Source: an uncultured Christensenellaceae bacterium (lineage in GTDB: Bacteria > Bacillota > Clostridia > Christensenellales > UBA1242). From it: a stretch of DNA of 16,098 bases. Shown here piece after piece: positions 7,701 through 14,939 of this stretch. Location: assembly GCA_949902685.1 (NCBI GenBank), contig CATLDS010000003.1, positions 1 to 16,098 of the forward strand, written 5' to 3'. The stretch's first letter is position 1; each line of letters opens with the position of its first letter. Position numbers and translations under genes: made by a program. The notes under the pieces are model-generated. The model saw nothing but the letters and a program-made list of their open reading frames with translations, searched no databases and was not told the DNA's origin.

Positions 7701-10700
7701 ATCTGTGCCTTGCATCAATATGTATCCATATCTTCCTAGTATCTGCTCTTCAAATGTACTTGCCGTTATCTTGTAGTGCTTAGTGTAGTAATGTGCTTTA
7801 AGCTCTATATTACCACTACCATCTGCATATTCCCAGATTGCATCTTTAGATATGGTTAGACTATTATTATTGAAGTCTACTCTATATGTCTCAGGGTCTT
7901 TATTATACTCCTCTGTTGTATAGATGTATCTCTTATCTTTACCACTGGCATCTGAGCTTGTTCCTCCGTTCTTCCATGCTGTCAGCACCTCAAATGCTTT
8001 CCTGAATACTGGCAAGTTGGTCTCTTGTCCGTTACCTAGATATATATATAATTCCACACCTTCTGTCGCTTTTATGCTATTACTACTTATATTTTCTTCG
8101 ACATTACGGCAGTAAATCTTTCCAAATCTGTCATTCGTTCCATTCTCTACGCTTGTTTGGTAATCGCTACATGCTTGTATTAAATTTGGTATGTAGTTAT
8201 CTATTAGTGGATACTTTTCCTTTGGATCATATATCTTAACTGTTTTCCCATCTATTGTAGCCGTTATTTGCGATGGCATACTTGCATCACATTCAACAAA
8301 TCTATATGAATTATTCTCTAGTATATATGAGCCTTCATATGCCGCAACATCTATCAGCACTATTCTATAGATATTATCTACATATACTGGTGTAAGATTT
8401 ATTTTATATATATTATTTACATTTACATATGTGTAATTACTCTTATTTAACTTGTAATAATTCCATGAGCCTTTTACTGCTATTACTGGGTCATCTCCCT
8501 GATCTTCTCTCTTAGGTGTTGTAAAGTATACTAACGATTGTCCACTTATGTCTCCTGCAATTAGTGTGTATGGATTGTTATATGATGTTCTTACACTTCC
8601 ATTAGATATTGAATTTACACAATTTATTGTAGCAGATTTCCATACTGGTGTTAATGTTACTTTTACTTCTCCTACTATCTTTCCTGCATATAGGTCACTA
8701 GCGTATTCGGCAAATCTTGCTAATCCTATGAAATCATTCCTTCCTGATGCACTATTTAGAGCACTTACTGGTACTTGAACTTCGCCGTTACTTGTAGACC
8801 ATACATTGTTACTAACATTTATATAGTATGAATCATTATTAACTGTTAACTTAATTGTCCAATGTGTTATCTCATATCCATAATTGTATAAGTAATAGTA
8901 TGAGTTCTTTGCTTTATTCGGTTGGCTATTTAATTCTAGACTATCCCAGTCTGCAGATTTATAGAAAGCATAACTTTTATTGTCTGCGAACTTATATGCG
9001 TAATCTCCATTATCTACTACTCTCAGTGTTACTGTCGGTGAACCATTTATATCCCCTGTTGTTACATTCGTGCCATATCCACCTACACCTATGAGTGTGT
9101 TTTTCTCTTCTAATTCACTACCTATACCTGACGACCATATGTTACCACCCACTCCATCGTTGGCTATAGTCATATTGTATATTCTAGACCAGCGTAGCGT
9201 TAGCGTTGGTGTATCTCCGTACGATCCACTCTTTATTCCTCGTACTGCGTAATAATATTTCTTTTCTCTTGTTGTTATGAAGTTTGTATTTGAATTTGAT
9301 GAATCTACTCCCTCAAATACTATTACTGCATCTCCTGTCTTTAAAGTTATATTATTACCTTCTACTTTATAGTCGAATTTCACCAATCCTGGTACAAATC
9401 CAGTTGATGATGTTGAACTGAGTTCTATTAGCCAGAACCCAAATTGCCTATCTGCTGGCTTATCTGTTATATTTCGTGTTAAGGTTATGTCGTCCTCTAC
9501 TGTGTATGTACCTGTTATTTTACTTATATTATTGCTACTATTCTCGTACTCGTAGTGTATATTGTATATGATTGGGTCTAGTACGGCAGTTATTGTCGCA
9601 TCACTAGACAATGCTATATTACTATTCTGCGAAATGTCTTGCGAACTATTTCCTAATTTAATACACCACTTCGATGCTGCATAATATCCATCCTCTGGAG
9701 ATACTGTTAATGTATATTTCGTAACTCCTTTATTCACCAACTGAAGTGTTGGATATACTCCGCTTGTGTAATACTTAACAGTCCATCCGTCTGCCACTCT
9801 TATTACAATCTTATTCTCGTCAATGCTACCAGGATCGGTATTGTCCTTCTTCTCTATCTCATAACTACCCACACCTCCTGTTCCCGTTGTACTAATTGTT
9901 TCTAAATCTATACTCCATGTAAGGTATTCAAATACTGGTGTTATGGTTATTGTTCGATTGTCATCCCGACAAAACTCTTGTACTCTTCTATCTTTATCTT
10001 GTCCCAGTTCTGCTAACTTATATACTCTTTCTCCAATTCTTATTCCCGTTAACTTCGATATCTTTAAACTTCCGTCCCTAGCTGGTATGGCATCAAAAGA
10101 ACCATAACCATCACCTAAATTCTCCCAGAAATTAATAGACCAACCATAACCTCCATCATCATGACAATAAATAGATGTATCATACACAACTGTGAATTCA
10201 TATCTATTGCCGTAGTCTGCAACATTTAAATACAAGTCCGTATTCAACGCAAACTTTCCTTTGTTGTCTGTATTACTTTCTGCAGTTGAAGAATACTTAT
10301 TTAGTTTTATATTGTATTCCTTTAATTCAAAGTTAGCTGTTAATTTTTCATTACCATAGCTCCATTTGGCGAATTCGTAACCTTCTTTTGTTTCAACTTT
10401 TATAGATTGTTCTAGATATGATAAATTTGTTGATGTTTTATCATCAGGAAAATTGTCATCATCCTTTAGTTTAATCATTGATATTTTTTGACTACTTGAA
10501 GTAATCGTTACCTCTGCAGAGTCACCCCACTTGTATTTCACTATTCCGCCATCTGTCGTTTGTAAAGTTATTTCTTCTAATAAAGAAACAACAAACCCGT
10601 ATTGTATAGGATATCCATTGTTAATTTTAGGATTTATTATCCATTTATCGTTATTTATGGAACCTGTACCATATAATTCATATATATTCTTAAAATCTAT

Positions 10701-11969
10701 CCAATTATACGTATCCGCATTCTTTAAAGTGTTTTGGTTATGTAATAGTTCAGCACCCTTATCTGTGCCATTGACATTAACTGTTCCCGCCTTAGGTCCA
10801 CTTTTAATATTCTCCGCTTTTGCGGCACATGCCTCTCCCTTATATCCGCCAAAGAAATAAGTGGCTCCATAATGGCCCTGTCCATATCCCGACGTCGGAT
10901 TTGGCTCCAATTTTGTTGCATCATCATAACCTGTTACTTCGGTTATGTATGAGACACAATTTTCCATGTAAACAACGTCATTTACACTACTTCCCGGACG
11001 TAACTTTATATTCCTTGGGGAATTTGTAACCCTTAACAGTCCCCCTATAATACCTCCAATTGTTACATCATAACAAGAACCATATTTATCGCTACCCCAT
11101 GGGTTACTTCCTTCATACTGGGTTTTTAAATGAAACGAACCCACAAAACAACTATTCTTTACAATAACATCACCAAAATCAGCATACATACCAACATTAA
11201 ATTGACCTGTATAAGAAATAAAATCCACCAACCCTATCAATCCACCTGTGACACAAACAATAGCATCATCTTGACTGCGCGCAGTGACATCAAGATTTGT
11301 TGCAATAACATTGTTCATAGTTGTAGATTCTGTAGCATAATGATCATGTATTGAACCAGCCTCACCTCCAACAACTCCACCAATCACTCCTCCAGCAATT
11401 GCTGATCCACTAGCCGACCCACTATCCCAAGCACAGACACTACCAGAATCTAATACAACGTTCTCTATTGAGCATTTTCCTATAGCGTAACCTACTAGAC
11501 CTCCAACAGTAACATAATAAAACTTACCATTACCAGCAGTATTTTTTACTTTAAAATTTGTTACCTTTAAATTTATTATTGTTGCATCCTGTATTTCACC
11601 CCATAGACCCACACCACGAGTAGAAACAGTAGTGCCATTTTTTATTGATTGAGAGATATTGAAATTTGATAGGGTATGATAATTACCATTAAATGAACCC
11701 TTAAAATGTTTAGACTTATCTCCTATGGGTGATATATCTTTACCTTGGAAATCAATATCTGTAGCAAGTTGAATATTTTTACTCCAATTATCCTTATTTC
11801 CCATATAAGAAATAAAGTCATCGGCAGATGTTATGATTTTATCATATGCAGCCTGTGCTGGTATACTTGCATCGTCGTTATTAAAAAACACGCCCAGTCC
11901 TGATATGGAAAGAGCGAGTGTAGACAACACTATAAGTAATGCAAGACATAGTCTTTTAATTCTTAACAC
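4752..11969 (-). CDS. Giant secreted surface protein with GLUG/beta-helix N-terminus (about 2405 aa)
   Basis: I prefer GTG 11969 as start. It gives a normal signal peptide: MLRIKR, a hydrophobic core, and IPAQA before AYDK, with cleavage after about residue 40. It lies 8 nt behind a G10 tract. The frame is open back to TTG 12023, but that codon lies within the likely promoter and adds an odd 18-residue extension. Residues about 42-457 form a GLUG-like parallel beta-helix: FKGSFNGNYHTLSNF, then GG(L/V/I)(V/I)G repeats near 156, 193, 242 and 305, ending in the typical NNGYPIQYGF. The middle (to about 1550) carries many beta-rich repeats with GY...W motifs, reminiscent of InlB-B/Listeria-Bacteroides-type repeats. 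The last 800 residues are rich in Glu, Arg, Tyr and Val and use different codons. No LPXTG, SLH, choline-binding or C-terminal membrane segment is visible, so anchoring is unknown. Adhesion or wall interaction is inferred. Confidence 0.85.
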   Translation of the reverse strand: MLRIKRLCLALLIVLSTLALSISGLGVFFNNDDASIPAQAAYDKIITSADDFISYMGNKDNWSKNIQLATDIDFQGKDISPIGDKSKHFKGSFNGNYHTLSNFNISQSIKNGTTVSTRGVGLWGEIQDATIINLKVTNFKVKNTAGNGKFYYVTVGGLVGYAIGKCSIENVVLDSGSVCAWDSGSASGSAIAGGVIGGVVGGEAGSIHDHYATESTTMNNVIATNLDVTARSQDDAIVCVTGGLIGLVDFISYTGQFNVGMYADFGDVIVKNSCFVGSFHLKTQYEGSNPWGSDKYGSCYDVTIGGIIGGLLRVTNSPRNIKLRPGSSVNDVVYMENCVSYITEVTGYDDATKLEPNPTSGYGQGHYGATYFFGGYKGEACAAKAENIKSGPKAGTVNVNGTDKGAELLHNQNTLKNADTYNWIDFKNIYELYGTGSINNDKWIINPKINNGYPIQYGFVVSLLEEITLQTTDGGIVKYKWGDSAEVTITSSSQKISMIKLKDDDNFPDDKTSTNLSYLEQSIKVETKEGYEFAKWSYGNEKLTANFELKEYNIKLNKYSSTAESNTDNKGKFALNTDLYLNVADYGNRYEFTVVYDTSIYCHDDGGYGWSINFWENLGDGYGSFDAIPARDGSLKISKLTGIRIGERVYKLAELGQDKDRRVQEFCRDDNRTITITPVFEYLTWSIDLETISTTGTGGVGSYEIEKKDNTDPGSIDENKIVIRVADGWTVKYYTSGVYPTLQLVNKGVTKYTLTVSPEDGYYAASKWCIKLGNSSQDISQNSNIALSSDATITAVLDPIIYNIHYEYENSSNNISKITGTYTVEDDITLTRNITDKPADRQFGFWLIELSSTSSTGFVPGLVKFDYKVEGNNITLKTGDAVIVFEGVDSSNSNTNFITTREKKYYYAVRGIKSGSYGDTPTLTLRWSRIYNMTIANDGVGGNIWSSGIGSELEEKNTLIGVGGYGTNVTTGDINGSPTVTLRVVDNGDYAYKFADNKSYAFYKSADWDSLELNSQPNKAKNSYYYLYNYGYEITHWTIKLTVNNDSYYINVSNNVWSTSNGEVQVPVSALNSASGRNDFIGLARFAEYASDLYAGKIVGEVKVTLTPVWKSATINCVNSISNGSVRTSYNNPYTLIAGDISGQSLVYFTTPKREDQGDDPVIAVKGSWNYYKLNKSNYTYVNVNNIYKINLTPVYVDNIYRIVLIDVAAYEGSYILENNSYRFVECDASMPSQITATIDGKTVKIYDPKEKYPLIDNYIPNLIQACSDYQTSVENGTNDRFGKIYCRNVEENISSNSIKATEGVELYIYLGNGQETNLPVFRKAFEVLTAWKNGGTSSDASGKDKRYIYTTEEYNKDPETYRVDFNNNSLTISKDAIWEYADGSGNIELKAHYYTKHYKITASTFEEQILGRYGYILMQGTDKEGQKQYMAIYNESTKSMELYIWRGTLASSYRPSNKVDEFKFYAGADLEVNVIDQSIDHTEDIFIGHRVLSLTNGQYISWANGDEYTNTLTAANIDAGGLVNGSQIHIIANYEKIKYSVTVEIGDGSNISGWLDITIDGNTSYYTTQPSVEITGLKIGTSLSIHYNAQIGYEYDTPAMAIYNSDGEKIVDLTDGYFNREGQVYTVVIDGAWLREKYYSKVDEDYTVNNADLGIAKVNTKEIEFKLGVRYYDEHTGRYIEKYNNGVTTYEEKSLGTWSYSKGEVSLAGAFDTIAEASMYGTKIADKEYVVRFSCAYDAYTAGNLNRYRKNYAYPLDEVPNTTYTIEPRLLQYLVKNTVNVIVDNSNRNIYFVMGVRELLTLDMEVETLEGDSESSTRSTTLRIEGYTKEITTSGNTYTEERAYTYKGGDNTLSSNMDDKRYTGVEYYLDGEKVQTGNIRLTDNGKLTIKYIPKILETKVEYRLGGKVVSTAELSGITEGIRLKSEGKLYLGKEIQVERGKTGADYDITIYVNTNTHTLDSNDRYTVVDEDYEYGELKFIVEIEEHSNQEVIVEIVLKSNNLPKDEYGEFRLYVGDILQEGLNAKQVFEGRKIELKIELNAGYKYVGYKRGNGSEQEGEIREIEGVQVLTLESEFKPGNSYAKYTVYIEKERYTAVLQVGSEQEKIYDISSYGTEKRQNADSSEISLSGVYVGKGITFSAKASKTEGVRYYYQAYGEETEEIVLKDNVLELTSEILSRAEEGKIYFKVATDKKYKIEEVVERGEYLETREISVEIGNRENPEYHIAGTVIGYRYKGKLEEKYIVKVNIYRLEGGEERELLESKESDREIEGEIELRSDIRIRVSVERRKYGIEIEEYVYRSLEDLETGVEKETEVGVEVTYTEQRYGEIGVIRLDRRQEVAGEVRIVERIVIEDEEGKVEIDLTDPRGSKYEISEREGVIEIRYEVKSGLRIELHSFNEKIISP

Positions 11970-11977
11970 CGTCTTTA

Positions 11978-11987
11978 CCCCCCCCCC
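11978..11987 (-). repeat. G10 homopolymer tract upstream of the giant gene, candidate phase-variation switch
   Basis: There are ten consecutive C on the + strand (ten G on the coding strand) in an AT-rich intergenic setting. The tract ends 8 nt before GTG 11969, the usual Shine-Dalgarno distance. No better SD is present, so part of the run (GGGG with G-U pairs) may itself act as the ribosome binding site. Read from the alternative TTG starts (12023 or 11993), the tract would lie inside the coding frame as Gly-Gly-Gly, and a one-base slip would shift the frame. Confidence 0.8.
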
Positions 11988-12011
11988 TGACAAATTAAAT
12001 ACTATGTATTT

Positions 12012-12040
12012 AGTGTACCACAATAATGTAAGTTTTACAA
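12012..12040 (-). promoter_or_regulatory. Promoter of the giant surface-protein gene
   Basis: On the minus strand TTGTAA (12035-12040) is followed by 17 bp and TACACT (12012-12017), with a TGG extended -10 directly upstream of TACACT. Transcription would start near 12005, about 36 nt before GTG 11969, so the G10 tract lies in the 5' leader and TTG 12023 lies upstream of the transcript. Confidence 0.55.
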
Positions 12041-12138
12041 ATAAATTTGTATAAAATTAAGGATTAAAGCAGTATTTTGTTTTAATATAGACTCACGCTC
12101 TAATAAAAAAAAATCTATCTCAACACTTTTTCTTTCTA

Positions 12139-12212
12139 GCGCTTCAAGTAGAGGTAAGTGCGAAAGAACGATTTATAATTGTTTTTATCAAGTGAACCAT
12201 AGGTTCGAGCCC
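12139..12212 (+). other. tRNA-like relic (D-arm, anticodon-like arm and T-arm signature, no acceptor stem)
   Basis: TAGGTTCGAGCCC at 12200-12212 is identical to the T-arm of the nearby tRNA-Asn, but on the opposite strand. Upstream are a 6-bp hairpin (GCGCTT 12139-12144 with AAGTGC 12156-12161, loop containing AGAGGT) and a 5-bp hairpin with a 7-nt loop TTTATAA (12167-12183) that has the U33 and purine-37 of an anticodon loop. I find no acceptor stem, the T-stem is imperfect, the D-loop is too long and the region before the T-arm is about 15 nt. It is probably a decayed tRNA gene; chance similarity is possible. The rest of the 12024-12270 gap shows nothing else besides the promoter and tRNA terminator. 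Confidence 0.3.
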
Positions 12213-12234
12213 GAAAATAAATTAGAATAAAAAC

Positions 12235-12266
12235 AAAAAAATTACACCCAACTTAATGAATGTAAT
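12235..12266 (-). terminator. Probable terminator of the tRNA-Asn gene
   Basis: On the minus strand a 6-bp stem (ATTACA 12261-12266 with TGTAAT 12241-12246) has a 14-nt loop and is followed by a run of T (A12235-12240 on +). It lies a few bases behind the CCA end. The stem is short, so its strength is uncertain. Confidence 0.5.
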
Positions 12267-12270
12267 ATCT

Positions 12271-12345
<75 letters not shown>

Positions 12346-12351
12346 ATATGA

Positions 12352-12384
12352 AACGAGTTTATTATATACCAAATTAAACTCGTT
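12352..12384. repeat. 10-bp inverted repeat overlapping the tRNA promoter
   Basis: AACGAGTTTA (12352-12361) and TAAACTCGTT (12375-12384) are perfect inverted copies 13 bp apart. The arms touch the -10 and -35 of the tRNA-Asn promoter. As RNA from the upstream LtaS-like gene it forms a 10-bp hairpin with a weak T tail, so it may be that gene's terminator, an operator, or both. Confidence 0.6.
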
Positions 12385-12389
12385 GTCAA
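12361..12389 (-). promoter_or_regulatory. Consensus promoter of tRNA-Asn
   Basis: On the minus strand TTGACA (12384-12389) is followed by exactly 17 bp and TATAAT (12361-12366), all 12 positions matching the sigma-A consensus. Transcription should start near 12354, about 9 nt before the mature tRNA 5' end. The -35 is 17 nt behind the stop codon of the LtaS-like gene. Confidence 0.88.
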
Positions 12390-12405
12390 CAAATTTTATG
12401 AAATT

Positions 12406-14622
12406 TTATAAAGTTGTGTATAAATGATAGTTATTTAATAGATTTAGGTAATTAAGTTTACGTAATATTGTATTCATTTCCGCCTTAAATATTTCTATTA
12501 TTGTATTATCCACTTCTTGATTTTGCTTCACATACTCCAACATATCGTATGTGTATAAATCACGGCTAAATATACCACCTGTGTTTGAGTAGTATACTAC
12601 CATGTCACGTTTCTCACCATTTATAGTATAGACATAGTCAGCAGGTCTAAAAATCGAGTGACCTAGGTAAAAATTCTCATTAAACTTAACACCTAGTAAA
12701 TCGAAAATGGTAGGTATCACATCATAAGCAGAAGTAAATCTATCGTTGATACGATAATCAGCATCTAAAGATTTTAATCCCGGACTTGATATAATCATTG
12801 GGATAGTATTTAATTCAATAGATGAAAACTCCTCTTCATCGAAGCCTTTGACTCCATGTGATAGTTTATCCATGTAACAATAATGATCCGAATATAGTAC
12901 CATAGTGGTTTTATCATACAGAGGAGTACCATCTGCATATGTTGTAGTCTTAAGTTTATTAACTATCTCTCCTATCGCATCATCTAGACCTACAACGCCA
13001 CACATATAGTACACCCATTTCTCACATAAATCTGGATTAGTCTCGTCATAGTTATCCAATATGTTTTGATACCAACTGGTATATGTCAATTCGTCCTCTA
13101 ACTTTGTGTCGTCCAATACATAATTACCATCCACTAGTTTGCAATCATCTGCACCATACTTAACATAGTCATAATATTTAATAGCATCTTCATCATAAAT
13201 ATTTTTACTCTCTACATATGCACCATGAGATGACACATTAAGGTAGAATGTGAAGAACGGATTAGTTTCATAACTATCTGGAACTATATACTCCATAGCA
13301 TTATGTGCAAACTCTCCTTCTTTAGCCCAATGGTTAAATTTCAACTTATCACCAGTGTATATATAATTTCCTTCACTATCCTTAACTTCACCCTTGCCTA
13401 TCACATTATCAAAACCTAGACTTCCATGTGTAACTTTTCTATTATAGAAATTAATATCATGTGAATGAACGTACGAAGTAGTGTACCCCAATCTCTGCAA
13501 AGCATAAGGTAGTGAATAGCCATAAGTCTGCAAGTGCGTATTTTTATCATACTTAGTGACGTCTGTCAATGATTTACCAACAGGATAATTTCCCATAATT
13601 CCATAGCCTTCACTGATATTAGTCTTAGATTTCGCGAAGAAGTTTTTAAATATTGTAGAATCATTGCTCTTGTTATCGTTATTAGTATCCACTAGATAAT
13701 CTTCACCATATATTAATGAATATACATTAGGAGTGAGTTCGTAAGATAGATTGTTAACATCTTTATCATACGTTCCATCACCGAACGCAAACCACTCTAA
13801 TGACTCCATCATTATAATTATAACGTTGTTACCTTTATCTACACCAAACACACCATTAGAGCGATATTCACCAGTAGTCTCGTCATAGATTCTACCATCA
13901 TAGATAGAGCCAGTATTAAAGAATTGTTGAGTAGCCGTAGCGACCTTATTATCATCCCCAGGGAATAAATGCACTATTAAATTCGCAAAATAGCCGTATG
14001 TACCAAATTTCTTATAACTACCGAACTTCAAATAATCTGTGTCGAGTAAGAATGAGTCACTTGATTCGTAGTTATTGCTCCATATATCCGCAATCGAACT
14101 GATATATGACCTATTGATGAAATAACCAGAAATTGATAGACATAGCACTGAGACTAAAATAACTACTGAATATAGTGAATAATGTTGTTTAGGCGAAAAT
14201 TTCTTTTTATCAGCCCATCTCAATAATACCAACCCTAATGCAGCAATAACCAAGAAAACTGCAACAAGCTGGAATACAACTGAGAAGAATACAAAACTTG
14301 AATTACCTGCAGCTATAGCCTCTCTAACCAACTGCATAGCCTCAAACGAGAACAAATCTCCGTAAATCATATACAATGAATAATTAACATACGCAAATAT
14401 TGACTGTATACCTAAAATGATAGTAGAAATAATGTATTGTGCCTTGTAATTAGGTATAGCAAATATCACAATGGCAATAAATAGTATGATAGAAAAATTG
14501 TACAAGAAATATTCGGGCATAAATCCAAGGTTAAGTATACCGAAAGTAATCGCCTCTATGATATATGCACCCAATATGAAATATAGAATAAACAAAACTT
14601 TACAAAAAACACCGCGTTTCAT
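12406..14622 (-). CDS. LTA synthase-family polyglycerolphosphate transferase / sulfatase-fold enzyme (738 aa)
   Basis: Five membrane segments (about 8-30, 38-58, 63-88, 109-134, 150-170) are followed by an extracellular alkaline-phosphatase-superfamily domain. LtaS-type active-site residues are visible by alignment of motifs. These are IIIMMESLEWF (E273, metal), FFAKSKTNISEG (T334, the expected threonine nucleophile), HDINFYNRK (R395), NVSSHGAYV (H466) and VLYSDHYCYMD (D579, H580, metal). The family transfers glycerol phosphate from phosphatidylglycerol to a growing polymer on the outer face of the membrane; some relatives modify other phospho-glycans. Length is slightly above typical LtaS (about 650), with an insert around 485-515. 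It is a single-gene unit with a consensus promoter whose start point falls at the ATG and no RBS, so it is probably leaderless. An in-frame TAA just upstream fixes the start. Confidence 0.88.
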   Translation of the reverse strand: MKRGVFCKVLFILYFILGAYIIEAITFGILNLGFMPEYFLYNFSIILFIAIVIFAIPNYKAQYIISTIILGIQSIFAYVNYSLYMIYGDLFSFEAMQLVREAIAAGNSSFVFFSVVFQLVAVFLVIAALGLVLLRWADKKKFSPKQHYSLYSVVILVSVLCLSISGYFINRSYISSIADIWSNNYESSDSFLLDTDYLKFGSYKKFGTYGYFANLIVHLFPGDDNKVATATQQFFNTGSIYDGRIYDETTGEYRSNGVFGVDKGNNVIIIMMESLEWFAFGDGTYDKDVNNLSYELTPNVYSLIYGEDYLVDTNNDNKSNDSTIFKNFFAKSKTNISEGYGIMGNYPVGKSLTDVTKYDKNTHLQTYGYSLPYALQRLGYTTSYVHSHDINFYNRKVTHGSLGFDNVIGKGEVKDSEGNYIYTGDKLKFNHWAKEGEFAHNAMEYIVPDSYETNPFFTFYLNVSSHGAYVESKNIYDEDAIKYYDYVKYGADDCKLVDGNYVLDDTKLEDELTYTSWYQNILDNYDETNPDLCEKWVYYMCGVVGLDDAIGEIVNKLKTTTYADGTPLYDKTTMVLYSDHYCYMDKLSHGVKGFDEEEFSSIELNTIPMIISSPGLKSLDADYRINDRFTSAYDVIPTIFDLLGVKFNENFYLGHSIFRPADYVYTINGEKRDMVVYYSNTGGIFSRDLYTYDMLEYVKQNQEVDNTIIEIFKAEMNTILRKLNYLNLLNNYHLYTTL

Positions 14623-14628
14623 ATGACT

Positions 14629-14657
14629 ATTATACGATTAAACCCTGTTCATGTCAA
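14629..14657 (-). promoter_or_regulatory. Perfect consensus, leaderless promoter of the LtaS-like gene
   Basis: On the minus strand TTGACA (14652-14657) is followed by 17 bp and TATAAT (14629-14634). The -10 ends 6 nt before ATG 14622, so the first transcribed base should be the A of the start codon or its neighbour. No Shine-Dalgarno sequence is present. Confidence 0.85.
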
Positions 14658-14674
14658 GACTATTTCAAAACCGC

Positions 14675-14703
14675 TTGACCTTAGAATTAATATACCCTAT
14701 AAT
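14675..14703 (+). promoter_or_regulatory. Promoter of the DUF1858 gene
   Basis: TTGACC (14675-14680), a 17-bp spacer and TATAAT (14698-14703) match 11 of 12 consensus bases. Transcription should start near 14710. It diverges back to back from the LtaS-like promoter; the -35 boxes are 17 bp apart (14658-14674). Confidence 0.85.
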
Positions 14704-14725
14704 CATAATACTTAAAGGAGAAATT

Positions 14726-14911
14726 ATGAAATATAAAAAAACAGATTTAATAAGTTATGTATTAGAGCATCATGAAAATGCGGAAGAAATATTAACAAGC
14801 TTTGGTTTCCATTGTTTATACTGCCCCATGTCTCAAGCAGAAAGTCTAGAAGAGGCTTGCATCGTACATGAAATAGATGTCAACGATTTACTTAAAGCTT
14901 TAAATAAATAA
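14726..14911 (+). CDS. DUF1858 / hybrid-cluster-associated redox disulfide protein (61 aa)
   Basis: The start is ATG 14726, with AAAGGAG at 14714-14720 and a 5-nt spacer; an in-frame ATG at 14651 lies upstream of the promoter and is not used. The protein shows the compact helical domain of this family: DLISYVLEHHENAEEIL, the FGFHCLYCPMSQAESLEEAC centre with a CxxC pair (C30, C33), and the HEIDVNDLLKALN ending. The related ScdA_N/RIC-type and TIGR hybrid-cluster-associated proteins are thought to work in thiol redox or metal-cluster chemistry in the cytoplasm of anaerobes; the exact role is unknown. It has its own promoter and a strong terminator, so it is monocistronic. Confidence 0.9.
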   Translation: MKYKKTDLISYVLEHHENAEEILTSFGFHCLYCPMSQAESLEEACIVHEIDVNDLLKALNK

Positions 14912-14912
14912 T

Positions 14913-14939
14913 AAAAAATAGGCGAATCGCCTATTTTTT
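14913..14939. terminator. Bidirectional terminator between DUF1858 and AT-hook genes
   Basis: A perfect 12-bp stem (AAAAAATAGGCG 14913-14924 with 14928-14939) has a 3-nt AAT loop and A/T tails on both sides. The TAG stop of the leftward gene (14931-14933) lies inside the stem. Confidence 0.92.

Noticed and set aside
11970..12023. TTG 12023 as start of the giant protein
   Set aside because: It lies between the -35 and -10 of the likely promoter, has no SD and adds a polar extension before the signal peptide; GTG 11969 fits better.
14651..14725. ATG 14651 as start of the DUF1858 protein
   Set aside because: It is upstream of the -10 box and lacks an SD; ATG 14726 has AAAGGAG and matches the family length.
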